64,000 nucleotides of DNA, taken from positions 42,225 to 106,224 of the forward strand of contig NZ_JANQLX010000005.1 of the NCBI RefSeq assembly GCF_028280385.1, written 5' to 3'. The stretch is from Allomuricauda sp. (lineage in GTDB: Bacteria > Bacteroidota > Bacteroidia > Flavobacteriales > Flavobacteriaceae). The notes below the pieces were generated by a model. It searched no databases, had not been told where the DNA came from, and saw nothing but the letters and a program-made list of their open reading frames with translations. Shown here one piece after another: positions 1 through 10,000 of this stretch (its first letter is position 1; each line of letters begins with the position of its first letter). The position numbers were made by a program, and so were the translations under genes.

Positions 1-38
1 GAGCCTCGCGAAAAATCCTTCGGATTCTGTTTAAATTA

Positions 39-69
39 TTTGCCGAAACCAAAGTTTGTTATAAATTTG
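39..69 (+). promoter_or_regulatory. Bacteroidota sigma-A promoter of tRNA-Gln
   Basis: TTTG at 39-42 and TAAATTTG at 62-69 are separated by 19 nt, an exact match to the Bacteroidota housekeeping promoter (TTTG, about 19 nt, TAnnTTTG). Transcription would begin near 76, some 12 nt before the tRNA. Confidence 0.8.
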
Positions 70-87
70 CACGCTCAATTATGGTAC

Positions 88-159
88 TGGCCTATGGTGT
101 AATTGGCAACACTACTGATTTTGGTTCAGTCATTCTAGGTTCGAGTCCTAGTAGGCCAA
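88..159 (+). tRNA. tRNA-Gln (anticodon UUG)
   Basis: A full cloverleaf can be folded by hand. The acceptor stem TGGCCTA (88-94) pairs with TAGGCCA (152-158), followed by discriminator A159. The anticodon stem ACTGA/TCAGT encloses the loop TTTTGGT, placing TTG at the anticodon. The T-arm CTAGG/CCTAG encloses TTCGAGT. The CCA end is not encoded. It has its own promoter and terminator, so it appears to be a monocistronic tRNA gene rather than part of the rimP operon. Confidence 0.95.
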
Positions 160-168
160 CAAAATGTG

Positions 169-196
169 AATCCCAGCTTAGGCTGGGATTTTTCTT
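169..196 (+). terminator. Terminator of tRNA-Gln
   Basis: The perfect 9-bp stem AATCCCAGC/GCTGGGATT has a TTAG loop and is followed by TTTCTTT. It sits 10 nt after the tRNA and separates it from the rimP promoter. Confidence 0.85.
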
Positions 197-206
197 TGGG
201 CCAGGG

Positions 207-236
207 TTGCATAAGGCATTAAATGTCTTATATTTG
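207..236 (+). promoter_or_regulatory. Sigma-A promoter of rimP-nusA-infB
   Basis: TTG at 207-209 and TATATTTG at 229-236 are spaced by exactly 19 nt, matching the Bacteroidota consensus. The expected start near 243 gives a leader of about 78 nt before rimP, and this leader contains the hairpin at 266-290. Confidence 0.75.
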
Positions 237-265
237 CACCACTGAACGGATATCAAAGTATTCAT

Positions 266-290
266 GAGGGGACTTCTAGTCCCCTCTTTT
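266..290 (+). terminator. Leader terminator-like hairpin before rimP
   Basis: A perfect 9-bp stem, GAGGGGACT/AGTCCCCTC, with a 3-nt loop is followed by TTTT. It lies downstream of the predicted rimP promoter and upstream of the gene, so it can act as an attenuator. Downstream nusA encodes a termination factor, and the E. coli nusA operon also has leader terminators. Autoregulation here is an inference. Confidence 0.65.
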
Positions 291-320
291 ATTGTGAAAC
301 TTTAAATTATTGTTTGGCAA

Positions 321-782
321 ATGTTTAAGGAAAAAGTAGAGTCTTTGTTGAACAAGGCGTTGGAAGATCGCCCGGCTTTGTTCTTGATTGATTTTACCAT
401 TTCGGGAGACAATACGGTTCGCGTTGTGTTGGATGGGGACGAAGGTGTCAATCTTCAGGATTGTATGGATGTGAGCAGGGCCATAGAGCACAATTTAGAC
501 CGTGAAGCCGAGGATTTTTCCTTGGAAGTAACCTCGGCAGGGGCCACTTCACCGCTTCAATTGCGGCGTCAGTATAAAAAAAATGTAGGAAGAAAATTAA
601 TGGTCAGGACCAGCGACAACGAATGGGAAGGTACGCTGACCGAGGCCAATGATGAACATATTACCCTAGAGTGGAAGGCCAGGGAGCCCAAACCCGTGGG
701 AAAGGGAAAAGTTACGGTTCAGAAAAAGGAGGTAATCGCCTTTTCTGATATCCATCAAGCAAAAGTTGTATTAAAATTTTAA
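321..782 (+). CDS. rimP: Ribosome maturation factor RimP
   Basis: This 153-residue protein has the length and domain order of RimP, which helps assemble the 30S subunit in the cytoplasm. The N-terminal alpha/beta domain carries the family pattern with DGDEGVNLQDCMDVSR near residues 39-54 and LEVTSAGATSPL near residues 76-87. The C-terminal SH3-like barrel follows (about 95-153). It is the first gene of the classical rimP-nusA-infB operon, with a 13-nt gap to nusA. Expression is probably controlled through the leader hairpin just upstream. Assignment is firm from sequence pattern and gene order. Confidence 0.95.
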   Translation: MFKEKVESLLNKALEDRPALFLIDFTISGDNTVRVVLDGDEGVNLQDCMDVSRAIEHNLDREAEDFSLEVTSAGATSPLQLRRQYKKNVGRKLMVRTSDNEWEGTLTEANDEHITLEWKAREPKPVGKGKVTVQKKEVIAFSDIHQAKVVLKF

Positions 783-795
783 TTGTAGTTCAAAA

Positions 796-2028
796 ATGGA
801 AAACCTAGCGCTCATCGAATCCTTTTCAGAATTTAAGGACGATAAGTTTATAGATAGGGTAACCCTTATGGCGATTTTGGAAGATGTGTTCCGAAATGCG
901 CTCAAAAAGAAGTTTGGATCCGACGAGAATTTTGACATTATCATCAACCCCGATAAAGGGGATTTGGAGATTTGGAGAAACCGTGTGGTTGTGGAAGATG
1001 GTGAAGTCGAAGATCCCAATGAGGAAATATCACTAACGGAAGCCCGGAAAATTGAGCCGGATTTTGAGGTGGGAGAAGATGTTTCGGAAGAGGTGAAACT
1101 TATGGACCTGGGAAGAAGGGCCATTTTGGCGTTGCGCCAAAACCTGATCTCCAAGATCCACGAGCACGACAATACCACTATATATAAACAGTTCAAGGAT
1201 TTGGAGGGTGAGATATACACTGCTGAGGTACACCACATCCGTCATAAGGCCATCATTTTGTTGGACGATGAAGGGAATGAGATCATCCTTCCGAAGGAAA
1301 AGCAGATTCCTTCTGACTTCTTCAGAAAGGGAGATAATGTACGTGGGGTAATTGAAAGTGTGGAGCTAAAAGGCAATAAGCCGGCCATTATCATGTCCAG
1401 GACTTCCCCGGTATTTTTGGAGCAATTGTTCTTCCAAGAAATACCAGAGGTGTTCGATGGCCTGATCACGATTAAAAAAGCGGTGCGCATCCCTGGGGAA
1501 AAAGCAAAAGTTGCTGTGGATTCCTATGATGATAGAATTGACCCGGTAGGTGCCTGTGTGGGAATGAAGGGATCTAGGATTCACGGAATTGTTAGGGAAT
1601 TGGGCAATGAAAACATCGATGTGATCAATTGGACCAACAATTCCCAGTTGATGGTCACCAGGGCGCTTAGTCCGGCAAGGGTAACTTCCGTAAAATTGAA
1701 TGATGAAAAGAAAACCGCTCAAGTATACCTAAAACCAGAAGAAGTATCCAAGGCTATTGGTAGAGGTGGGCATAATATTAGGTTGGCAGGCCAACTTACT
1801 GGTTATGAAATTGATGTGTTCCGTGAAGGTGTGGAAGAAGATGTGGAGTTGACCGAGTTCTCCGATGAAATCGAAGGATGGGTCATCGAGGAGTTCAAGA
1901 AGATTGGACTGGATACTGCCCGTAGCGTTTTGGAACATGAAGTGGATGATTTGATCAAGCGTACCGATTTGGAAGAAGAAACAGTTCAGGAAGTGGTGCG
2001 AATCCTTAAAGAGGAATTTGAAGATTAA
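796..2028 (+). CDS. nusA: Transcription termination/antitermination factor NusA
   Basis: NusA binds RNA polymerase and nascent RNA and modulates pausing, termination and antitermination. The 410 residues fit an N-terminal polymerase-binding domain (about 1-130), an S1 domain (about 135-200) and two KH domains (about 230-350). The second KH region carries the motif AIGRGGHNIRLA. The protein is shorter than E. coli NusA (495 residues): it keeps one acidic helical tail but not the two E. coli acidic repeats. It lies between rimP and infB, 42 nt upstream of infB. It could act on the leader hairpin of its own operon. Confidence 0.95.
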   Translation: MENLALIESFSEFKDDKFIDRVTLMAILEDVFRNALKKKFGSDENFDIIINPDKGDLEIWRNRVVVEDGEVEDPNEEISLTEARKIEPDFEVGEDVSEEVKLMDLGRRAILALRQNLISKIHEHDNTTIYKQFKDLEGEIYTAEVHHIRHKAIILLDDEGNEIILPKEKQIPSDFFRKGDNVRGVIESVELKGNKPAIIMSRTSPVFLEQLFFQEIPEVFDGLITIKKAVRIPGEKAKVAVDSYDDRIDPVGACVGMKGSRIHGIVRELGNENIDVINWTNNSQLMVTRALSPARVTSVKLNDEKKTAQVYLKPEEVSKAIGRGGHNIRLAGQLTGYEIDVFREGVEEDVELTEFSDEIEGWVIEEFKKIGLDTARSVLEHEVDDLIKRTDLEEETVQEVVRILKEEFED

Positions 2029-2070
2029 ACTTATATTAGCAGCGAATTAAAGGGCTAGGAAAAATTATTT

Positions 2071-4749
2071 ATGGCAGGAAACCCAACAATAAGGCTTAAC
2101 AAAGTTCTCAGGGAATTGAACATTTCACTGGATAGGGCAGTGGACTATCTCTCGTCAATGGGACATGAGGTAGAAGCACGTCCTACCACCAAGATTACGG
2201 ATGAAGTGTATCAAGTGCTGTTGGATGAATTCCAAACGGATAAGAGCAAAAAAGTAGCTTCCAAGGAAGTAGGGGAGGAAAAGAGGAAAGAAAAGGAGGC
2301 GCTCAGGATCCAAATGGAACAGGAGCAGGAAGAACGAAGAATTGCCAGGGAAAAAAGAAGTACCGACCAGGTCATTAAGGCCAAGGCGGAACTTTCTGGT
2401 CCCAAAACTGTGGGTAAGATTGATTTGGAACAAAAACCTGAAGTTTCAAAGCAAGAGGAAACACCTGCGCCGGTTGAAGAACCCAAAGTTGAGGAAAAGC
2501 CGGTAGAGGCCAAGGTCGAAAAGGTGGAAAAACCGGTGGAGGAGAAAAAACCTGAGGTAGAGGTGGCCAAAGAGCCAGAAGCCATCCAGACGCAATATAA
2601 AAAGCTCTCTGGACCCAAAATTACCGGGGATAAAATTGACCTTTCCAAGTTTGACAAACCCAAGAAGAAGAAAGAGGAGAATAAGGAAGGAGTTGCTTCT
2701 GGCGATGCTGGTTCAGATAGAAGAAAACGAAGAAAAAGGATTGTCAGCAAGAACAATGCACAATCCGGAAATGGACGTCCAGGCCAACGTGGAAACAACG
2801 GTCAGGGTAGAAGAGGACAACGTTCTTCCGTGTCTAAAGTGGAGCCTACCGAAGAAGAAGTACAAAAGCAGGTAAGGGAGACCCTTGAAAAACTACAAGG
2901 GAAATCCAATAAAGGAAAAGGTGCCAAATACCGTAGGGAAAAGCGGGACCAACACCGTCAACAAACTGAAAAAGACCTGGAGCTTCAAGAACTTGAAAGC
3001 AAGATTCTTAAGGTAACTGAGTTTGTGACCGTGAACGAGGTGGCCACCATGATGAACGTGTCCACCACCCAGATAATTTCAGCATGTATGTCTTTGGGAA
3101 TCATGGTAACCATGAACCAGCGTCTGGATGCAGAAACCCTTTCCATTGTCGCGGAGGAGTTTGGATTTGAAGTTGAATTTGTTACCGCGGAAATCGAGGA
3201 ATCCATTGAAGAAGAGGTGGATGCTCCGGAAGATTTGGAACCAAGAGCACCTATTGTTACTGTAATGGGGCACGTGGACCACGGTAAAACCTCTCTTTTG
3301 GATTACATCCGTCAGGAGAATGTAATTGCGGGAGAAAGTGGGGGGATCACCCAGCACATTGGAGCTTATGGGGTTACCTTGGAAGACGGCCAGAAAATAA
3401 CCTTCTTGGATACTCCGGGTCACGAGGCGTTTACCGCCATGCGTGCAAGGGGGGCCCAGGTCACCGATATTGCCATTATTGTTGTGGCTGCGGATGATGA
3501 TATCATGCCACAGACCAAGGAGGCGATCAGCCATGCCCAAGCGGCCAATGTACCTATTGTATTTGCCATCAACAAGATTGATAGGCCAACGGCCAATCCA
3601 GATAAGATCAAAGAAGGTTTGGCCGGAATGAATCTTTTGGTAGAGGATTGGGGAGGTAAAATCCAATCGCATGATATTTCTGCCAAAACAGGCCAGGGAA
3701 TAAAGGAACTTTTGGAAAAAGTACTGTTGGAGGCTGAATTGCTCGAATTGAAATCCAATCCAAACAAATTGGCCACAGGAACCGTGGTTGAGGCATTTTT
3801 GGATAAAGGTCGCGGATATGTTTCCACCATTTTGGTACAGGCCGGAACTTTGGAGATCGGGGATTATGTCTTGGCAGGAACCTGCAGTGGTAAGGTGAAG
3901 GCCATGCAGGACGAACGTGGAAAAAACGTCAAAAAAGCGGGCCCCGCAACACCAATTTCTATCTTGGGATTGGACGGTGCGCCACAAGCTGGAGATAAGT
4001 TCAATGTGCTTCAAGATGAGCGTGAGGCAAAGCAAATTGCTGCCAAACGGTCACAATTGCAGCGTGAACAATCTGTTAGGACACAACGTCATATTACCCT
4101 GGATGAAATAGGAAGGCGTATTGCCTTAGGTGATTTCCAAGAGCTGAACATCATTCTTAAAGGAGATGTGGATGGTTCTGTGGAAGCCTTGACAGATTCG
4201 TTCCAGAAACTTTCCACCGATGAGATCCAAGTGAATATCATCCATAAAGGGGTAGGGGCCATTACAGAATCTGATGTGTTGTTGGCCAGTGCTTCCGATG
4301 CAATCATTATAGGGTTTAATGTGCGACCCATGGGCAACGCCCGTGCGGTGGCCGACAAGGAGGAAATTGATATCAGGATGTACTCCATTATCTATGATGC
4401 CATCAACGATTTGAAAGATGCCATGGAAGGAATGCTGTCCCCTGAAATGAAGGAGGAGATTACCGGTAACGCGGAGATTCGTGAAACCTTTAAGATTTCC
4501 AAAATTGGAACCATTGCAGGTTGTATGGTAACCAGTGGTAAGGTGTTCAGAAATTCCCAGATTCGTTTGATCAGGGATGGTGTGGTGATCTTTACAGGTG
4601 AGTTGGCCTCGTTAAAACGATTTAAGGATGATGTCAAGGAAGTATCCAAAGGATATGATTGTGGTCTGCAGATCAAGAACTACAATGACATTAAGGAAGG
4701 GGATATTGTAGAAGCTTTCCAGGAAGTTGCAGTGAAGAAGAAACTGTAA
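2071..4749 (+). CDS. infB: Translation initiation factor IF-2
   Basis: IF-2 is the GTPase that places initiator tRNA on the 30S subunit and promotes subunit joining. The 892 residues start with an IF2-N-like segment (about 1-55). A long Glu/Lys/Pro-rich low-complexity region with repeated VEEKP-like units runs to about 230, then a basic Arg/Gly-rich stretch and a second IF2-N domain (about 310-365). The G domain begins near residue 400 with [17 protein letters not shown] and NKID. Domains II to IV follow. It is the last gene of the operon and is followed by a strong terminator. The long charged N-terminus is usual for Bacteroidota IF-2. Confidence 0.97.
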   Translation: MAGNPTIRLNKVLRELNISLDRAVDYLSSMGHEVEARPTTKITDEVYQVLLDEFQTDKSKKVASKEVGEEKRKEKEALRIQMEQEQEERRIAREKRSTDQVIKAKAELSGPKTVGKIDLEQKPEVSKQEETPAPVEEPKVEEKPVEAKVEKVEKPVEEKKPEVEVAKEPEAIQTQYKKLSGPKITGDKIDLSKFDKPKKKKEENKEGVASGDAGSDRRKRRKRIVSKNNAQSGNGRPGQRGNNGQGRRGQRSSVSKVEPTEEEVQKQVRETLEKLQGKSNKGKGAKYRREKRDQHRQQTEKDLELQELESKILKVTEFVTVNEVATMMNVSTTQIISACMSLGIMVTMNQRLDAETLSIVAEEFGFEVEFVTAEIEESIEEEVDAPEDLEPRAPIVTVMGHVDHGKTSLLDYIRQENVIAGESGGITQHIGAYGVTLEDGQKITFLDTPGHEAFTAMRARGAQVTDIAIIVVAADDDIMPQTKEAISHAQAANVPIVFAINKIDRPTANPDKIKEGLAGMNLLVEDWGGKIQSHDISAKTGQGIKELLEKVLLEAELLELKSNPNKLATGTVVEAFLDKGRGYVSTILVQAGTLEIGDYVLAGTCSGKVKAMQDERGKNVKKAGPATPISILGLDGAPQAGDKFNVLQDEREAKQIAAKRSQLQREQSVRTQRHITLDEIGRRIALGDFQELNIILKGDVDGSVEALTDSFQKLSTDEIQVNIIHKGVGAITESDVLLASASDAIIIGFNVRPMGNARAVADKEEIDIRMYSIIYDAINDLKDAMEGMLSPEMKEEITGNAEIRETFKISKIGTIAGCMVTSGKVFRNSQIRLIRDGVVIFTGELASLKRFKDDVKEVSKGYDCGLQIKNYNDIKEGDIVEAFQEVAVKKKL

Positions 4750-4770
4750 CGTCGCCTACTAAATTTATAT

Positions 4771-4794
4771 TCCCGCTTCGGCGGGATTTTTTTT
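4771..4794 (+). terminator. Terminator of rimP-nusA-infB
   Basis: The stem TCCCGC/GCGGGA closes a stable TTCG tetraloop and is followed by eight T residues, 21 nt after the infB stop. Confidence 0.92.
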
Positions 4795-4800
4795 GCTTTA

Positions 4801-4856
4801 GTCCGTAGTCCGTAGTCCGTAGTCCGTAGTCCGTAGTCCGTAGTCCGTAGTCCGTA
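4801..4856. repeat. Tandem heptamer (GTCCGTA)x8
   Basis: Eight perfect copies of the 7-nt unit GTCCGTA occupy 56 nt directly after the infB terminator. There are no interspersed spacers, so this is a simple tandem repeat and not a CRISPR. Perfect copies suggest recent expansion or slippage. Confidence 0.97.
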
Positions 4857-5067
4857 TTCTTTGGTAGCTGGACTTCTAACTTCTCACTTCTTACTTTGTA
4901 CCTTTGGCTTCAGGCCTCTAACTTGGTTCTTCTGGCCTTCGGTTTTGTTCTTCGGACGTCGGACATCGGACATCGGAATTCTAACTTAGTACCTCGAATT
5001 TCTAACTTTTAATGTTACACCTCAAACCTTTTTCCTTAGACTTTTGATTTTCGACCTAGACAGGGTG
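4857..5067. repeat. Degenerate low-complexity intergenic DNA
   Basis: No gene is visible. The stretch is made of imperfectly repeated words, including TTCTAACTT and variants at several places and a run of CGGACATCGGACATCGG-like units at about 4951-4977. The second word recurs in altered form at 35415-35440, so the two intergenic regions appear related. Confidence 0.7.
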
Positions 5068-5439
5068 TTACCTCGAACTGCCTTCTGGTTTTAGAAGCAT
5101 GGCATCTGGATATTTTTTGCGGACCTCCAGATATTTGCGCTCGGCTTCCAATTTGGTCTTGAATCTTCCCAATCTGACGCGATAGGTGGGTGATTCAAAT
5201 TCAATTTTTGAAGGCCAACCGGGGAAATCAATATCTATTTTGGATTTCAGGTTTTGGGCTTTTTGGTAGCTTCCAAATCCTACCTGGATTTGATAGTAAT
5301 CCGCCTTGGAATTGACCTGGGCGTAGAGTTTCATCAACTCATCTATTCGGGGGTCTTGGTCAATGGTAATCCGACCTTCCTGAGCGGACAGTTGAAAACC
5401 AAAACCAATTAAAATCAAAGTAAATACAAGGGTTCTCAT
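5068..5439 (-). CDS. Secreted SPOR-domain protein
   Basis: A 123-residue exported protein. The N-terminal stretch MRTLVFTLILIGFGFQLSAQ is a typical signal peptide ending at an SAQ site. Residues about 45-120 form a SPOR domain (YYQIQVGFGSYQKA then YRVRLGRFKTKLEAERK). SPOR domains bind denuded septal peptidoglycan glycans, so a periplasmic envelope role is likely, but the specific job is unknown. The start at 5439 was chosen because the -7 element at 5473-5480 puts the transcript start near 5467. That excludes the longer reading frame and leaves the next in-frame ATG leaderless. The gene is divergent from actA and has no operon partner. Confidence 0.85.
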   Translation of the reverse strand: MRTLVFTLILIGFGFQLSAQEGRITIDQDPRIDELMKLYAQVNSKADYYQIQVGFGSYQKAQNLKSKIDIDFPGWPSKIEFESPTYRVRLGRFKTKLEAERKYLEVRKKYPDAMLLKPEGSSR

Positions 5440-5472
5440 GATTTTTTGGGACGTATCAATTTTGTCCATGTA

Positions 5473-5480
5473 CAAATGTA
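5473..5480 (-). promoter_or_regulatory. -7 element of the SPOR gene promoter
   Basis: TACATTTG on the minus strand matches TAnnTTTG. No convincing TTG element was found 19 nt upstream, so only the -7 part is claimed. It helps choose the downstream start codon of the SPOR gene. Confidence 0.5.
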
Positions 5481-5557
5481 AATTTTTAAGGGCTATTCCT
5501 TCCACTTTCACCTTATTTAGAATCCTTATAAATTAGAAATTATAGATCCATTAACAT

Positions 5558-5587
5558 TTTGAAAAATGACCTTATGTCGTACTTTTG
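5558..5587 (+). promoter_or_regulatory. Sigma-A promoter of actABCDEF-coxBA
   Basis: TTTG at 5558-5561 and TACTTTTG at 5580-5587 are spaced by 18 nt. The open reading frame could be extended to a TTG at 5585, but that lies inside the -7 element. The ATG at 5675 is therefore the real start, with a leader of about 80 nt. Confidence 0.75.
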
Positions 5588-5674
5588 TCTGCGATTTTAG
5601 GCCATCCAAAAGCTATTGTTCTCAGTATCAATTGGAATAATCGTGCCAAAGATTTCGATAGAAATTCTGTTAGT

Positions 5675-7015
5675 ATGAAAAAGGTTTTATACCGCCATCT
5701 ATTTTCAAAAGTTTTAGGTTTCTCTCTCCTACTTTTTTCTGTTTCATTTTATGCGCAAGAAGAAGCTGCTTCAACCGAGGAGGTTGTAGCTGAGGCCGCC
5801 GGTGGTGGCGATCCTGTAAAGGGGAAGCAGTTGTTCAATCAAAACTGTGCTGCATGTCACGCCCTGGATCGGAAGATGACAGGTCCTGCGTTGGCCAATG
5901 TGGAAACTAGACTTGCTGAGGACGAGGGATTGGACAAGGAGTGGCTTTACACTTGGATAAAGAACAGTCCTGGGATGATCAAATCCGGAGATGCCTACGC
6001 CAACAAAATTTATGCAGAATACAACCAAGCGGCGATGACCGCTTTTCCCACTTTGTCCAATCAGGATATTGATGATATTTTGGCCTATACGGCCGCACCC
6101 CCTCCAGCACCTGTAGCGGCTGCCGCAACGGCCACCGCGGATGGAGAAACGGGTTCGCAAGGTGGAATATCCAATGAAATGATATTGGGTGCTTTGGCAC
6201 TTGTCTTTGGTCTGTTGGTCATCATGTTGATTTTGGTGAACAATACCCTTAGAAGAATTGCCGAAGCCAATGGGGTTGATCTTGAAAAAGAAAAGTCCGA
6301 TAAGGGCCTTCCCATTTGGAAGGCATTTGCCAAAAACCAATTCTTGGTGCTATGTACGGCAATTTTCTTGCTTTTGGCAAGTGGTTACTTTGCATACGGT
6401 TGGATGATGCAAATTGGGGTGGATCAAGGTTATGCTCCAGTACAGCCCATCCACTACTCCCACAAAATTCACGCCGGCGACAACAAGATTGAATGTAAAT
6501 ACTGTCACTCATCAGCAAGGGTTTCCAAAACTTCCGGAATCCCGTCGCTCAACGTCTGTATGAACTGTCATAAATCCATTTACCAAGTGGCAGACGAAAC
6601 ATTGGCAGAAGGTAAAAATATTGGGGTTGACTATAATGAAGAAATCCAAAAGCTGTACAAGGCGGTTGGCTGGGATGAGGAAAACCAACGCTATACTGGG
6701 GAGACCCAGCCTGTTGAATGGGTAAGAATCCATAACTTGCCCGACTTTGCTTATTTCAACCACTCCCAACACGTTTCGGTGGCCGGGATAGAGTGCCAAA
6801 CGTGCCACGGGCCAGTAGAGGAGATGGAGGTCATGTACCAATATGCGCCGTTGACCATGGGTTGGTGTATCAATTGCCACAGGGAGACCAATGTTAAAAT
6901 GGAGGGCAACGAATACTATGAGGCCATCCATGCCGAGCTTTCCAAAAAGTATGGCGTAGAGGAATTGACCGCGGCCATGATGGGCGGGTTGGAATGTGGT
7001 AAATGCCACTATTAA
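5675..7015 (+). CDS. actA: Alternative complex III subunit ActA, hexaheme cytochrome c
   Basis: ActA carries electrons out of the alternative complex III, a quinol:cytochrome c oxidoreductase. The 446-residue protein has a signal peptide (about 1-28). A monoheme cytochrome c domain with CAACH at 58-62 is followed by an Ala/Pro linker. Two membrane segments lie at about 168-190 and 223-248. A C-terminal domain has five CxxCH sites starting at 274, 295, 374, 398 and 441. That makes six heme c sites, one more than the pentaheme ActA described from Rhodothermus. The extra one is the N-terminal fused domain, outside the membrane. It is the first gene of the act-cox operon. Confidence 0.93.
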   Translation: MKKVLYRHLFSKVLGFSLLLFSVSFYAQEEAASTEEVVAEAAGGGDPVKGKQLFNQNCAACHALDRKMTGPALANVETRLAEDEGLDKEWLYTWIKNSPGMIKSGDAYANKIYAEYNQAAMTAFPTLSNQDIDDILAYTAAPPPAPVAAAATATADGETGSQGGISNEMILGALALVFGLLVIMLILVNNTLRRIAEANGVDLEKEKSDKGLPIWKAFAKNQFLVLCTAIFLLLASGYFAYGWMMQIGVDQGYAPVQPIHYSHKIHAGDNKIECKYCHSSARVSKTSGIPSLNVCMNCHKSIYQVADETLAEGKNIGVDYNEEIQKLYKAVGWDEENQRYTGETQPVEWVRIHNLPDFAYFNHSQHVSVAGIECQTCHGPVEEMEVMYQYAPLTMGWCINCHRETNVKMEGNEYYEAIHAELSKKYGVEELTAAMMGGLECGKCHY

Positions 7016-7046
7016 AATAAAAAGAAGATAATCTCAGATATATCGT

Positions 7047-10000
7047 ATGGCATCAAACAAAAAATATTGGAAGAGCGAAGCGGAGTTAAATCCGAACGAT
7101 TCCATTGTTGAGACGCTAAGAAACAACGAATTTACAGAACAGATTCCCGTTGATGAATTTTTAGGGGACAAGGAAAATCTGTCGGCTTCCACCACCAATC
7201 GAAGGGACTTCTTAAAATATGTGGGCTTTAGTACAGCAGCTGCCACCGTGGCGGCATGTGAAGGTCCGGTCCATAGATCTATTCCTTATGTAGTGCAACC
7301 GGATACCATTGTTCCGGGTGTTGCAAACTACTATGCCACTACCATAGCGGATGGTTTTGATTTTGCCAGTATTTTGGTGAAAACTCGCGAAGGAAGGCCC
7401 ATTAAGATTGAAAACAACACTGATGCCAAGGTAAACGGAAACGCCAACGCAAGAGTGCAAGCTTCTGTTTTATCATTATACGATAGCAAACGTGTACAAG
7501 GACCTACCCAAAATGGTGGGCCAGTGGAATGGAACATTCTGGACGCCAATGTAAAGGCGAAACTGGGAAGCCTTAAAGGCTCCAATCGCCAGATAGCGTT
7601 GTTGACCCAGACCTATGCCAGTCCATCCACAGAGAAATTAATTGCCGAATTTAAGGCTGAGTACGGCGACAACGTAAATCATGTGGTTTACGATGCTATT
7701 TCAGAAGAGGCAGGCTTAAATGCTTTTGAAGCTGCATACGGGGAACGTGCTTTGGCGGATTATGATTTTGAAAAAGCTGATTTGATCGTTTCCTTTGGTG
7801 CCGATTTCCTAGGGGATTGGCAAGGGGGCGGTTACGATACCGGCTACGCAAAAGGTCGTGTGCCAAAGCAAGGCAAGATGTCCAAGCATATCCAGTTGGA
7901 GTCCAATATGTCATTGTCAGGAGCGAATGCTGATAAGCGTTACCCAATGACGCCCACACAACAGAAAATAGCGTTGGCCAAATTATATGGCAAGTTAAAC
8001 GGTAGCAGTGTTGGGGGAGGAACTTCGGATGTGGATCCCGCTGTGGAAAGTATTGCGGCCCAAATCAGAAAAGCCGGTAGTAAAGCTGTTGTAGTAACAG
8101 GATTGAACGATATAAACGCCCAAACTGTGGTATTGGCCATCAATAAATTGTTGGCCAGTGAAGCTTTTGATGCTGAAAACCCAAAGTATGTGCGTCAGGG
8201 AGATGCCGCCAAGGTATCCAAATTGGTGTCCGATATGAATGCGGGTAGAGTGGGGCTGTTGATCATGGACGGGGTAAACCCAGCATATTCCTTACCGAAT
8301 GCCGCTGATTTTGTAGCTGGTTTGGAAAAGGTTGATGTTTCGGTAAGTTTCTCATTTAACAATGACGAAACCGCGCAATCTTCACAGTTTGTTGCTGCAG
8401 CTTCCCACTATTTGGAATCTTGGGGAGATGCCGAATTCAAAAAAGGACAATATAGTTTGATGCAGCCTGCCATTCGCGAGCTGTTCGATACCCGTCAGTT
8501 CCAAAACTCATTGTTGGGCTGGTTGGGCAAAGACCAAACGTATTACGAATACATTAAAGAGCATTGGAATACCAATATTCTTCAAGGAGAGGATTGGAGC
8601 AAAGCTTTGCAAGATGGAGCATTTGTGCCCGCTAGTGAAGAGGTAGCAGCTGATGAAGAGGTAGCCCAAACAGAAGAAACAGAGGAAATTTCAAGTATAG
8701 ATCCCATTGCAGCGGCGGTACGCGCTTTGGCGGCCACTACTAGTTCGGGTACCGAGTTGGTGCTCTATTCCAAAGTGGGCATGGGAGATGGAAAACAAGC
8801 CAACAACCCATGGTTGCAGGAATTCCCAGACCCGATATCCAGAGTGTCTTGGGACAACTATCTTTCGGTTTCCAAGGCGGATGCAGTGGAATGGGGATTG
8901 GAAAACTACAATGTGGCAGATGGCGGACTCAATGGTAGCTATGTTAAGCTTACTGTTGATGGAACTGTTTTGGAAAATGTTCCTGTGATCATTCAACCTG
9001 GACAGGCCCAAGGAACCGTTGGACTTGCATTTGGTTATGGCCGGGAGGCTGGTATGAAATTGGAAATGGCCACGGGCGTTAACGCCTATACCTTATATAA
9101 GAATTTCTCCGATGTACAGTCGGTATCCGTGGAAAAATCCGCTGGAGATCACGAATTTGCATGTGTCCAATTACACAAAACATTGATGGGTCGTGGTGAC
9201 ATCATCAAGGAAACCACTTTGGAAATCTTCAATACCAAGGATCATGCAGAGTGGAACCCAATGCCGCACGTGAGCTTGAATCATGAAATGATTCCTGTTA
9301 CGTCACCTGATGCCGATTTGTGGGAAGAATTTGACCGATCCATAGGACACCATTTTAACCTATCCATCGACCTAAATGCTTGTACCGGATGTGGGGCATG
9401 TGTAATTGCCTGTCATGCTGAGAACAACGTTCCGGTGGTTGGGAAAGAAGAAATTCGTCGTTCCAGGGATATGCACTGGCTACGTATCGATAGATATTAC
9501 TCTTCCGAAGAAACCTTCGAGCAGGATAATGAGAAGAAAGATGGCCTGGAAGGCCTGTTTGGGGACAAAGGAGCCTTGGGTGGTTTTGGCCAAATGGAAG
9601 ATCCATCAGCCAATCCGCAGGTAGCATTCCAACCGGTAATGTGCCAGCACTGTAACCACGCTCCATGTGAGACGGTATGTCCAGTAGCGGCAACTTCCCA
9701 TGGTAGACAAGGTCAGAACCATATGGCATATAACCGTTGTGTAGGTACGCGTTACTGTGCCAACAACTGTCCATATAAAGTTCGTCGTTTCAACTGGTTC
9801 TTGTACCACGACAATGATGAGTTTGATTTCAATATGAACAACGATCTTGGTAAGATGGTCATCAATCCAGATGTCAATGTTCGTTCCCGTGGGGTAATGG
9901 AAAAATGTTCAATGTGTATCCAAATGACCCAAAAAACCATTTTGGATGCCAAGAGGGAAGGACGTGTGATCAAGGATGGGGAGTTCCAAACAGCTTGTTC

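Noticed and set aside
14..26. AATCC/GGATT mini-hairpin at the left edge
   Set aside because: The stem is only 5 bp and the T-tail is poor; it may be the end of an upstream gene's terminator but cannot be supported.
3079..4035. 318-codon open frame antisense to infB
   Set aside because: It lies wholly inside conserved infB, and its sequence has no recognisable domain or signal; it is a frame shadow.
4801..4856. CRISPR-like array
   Set aside because: Units are 7 nt with no spacers between them, so it is a simple tandem repeat.
5585..5674. TTG start 90 bases upstream of actA
   Set aside because: The TTG overlaps the -7 promoter element, and the extra 30 residues would block the signal peptide.
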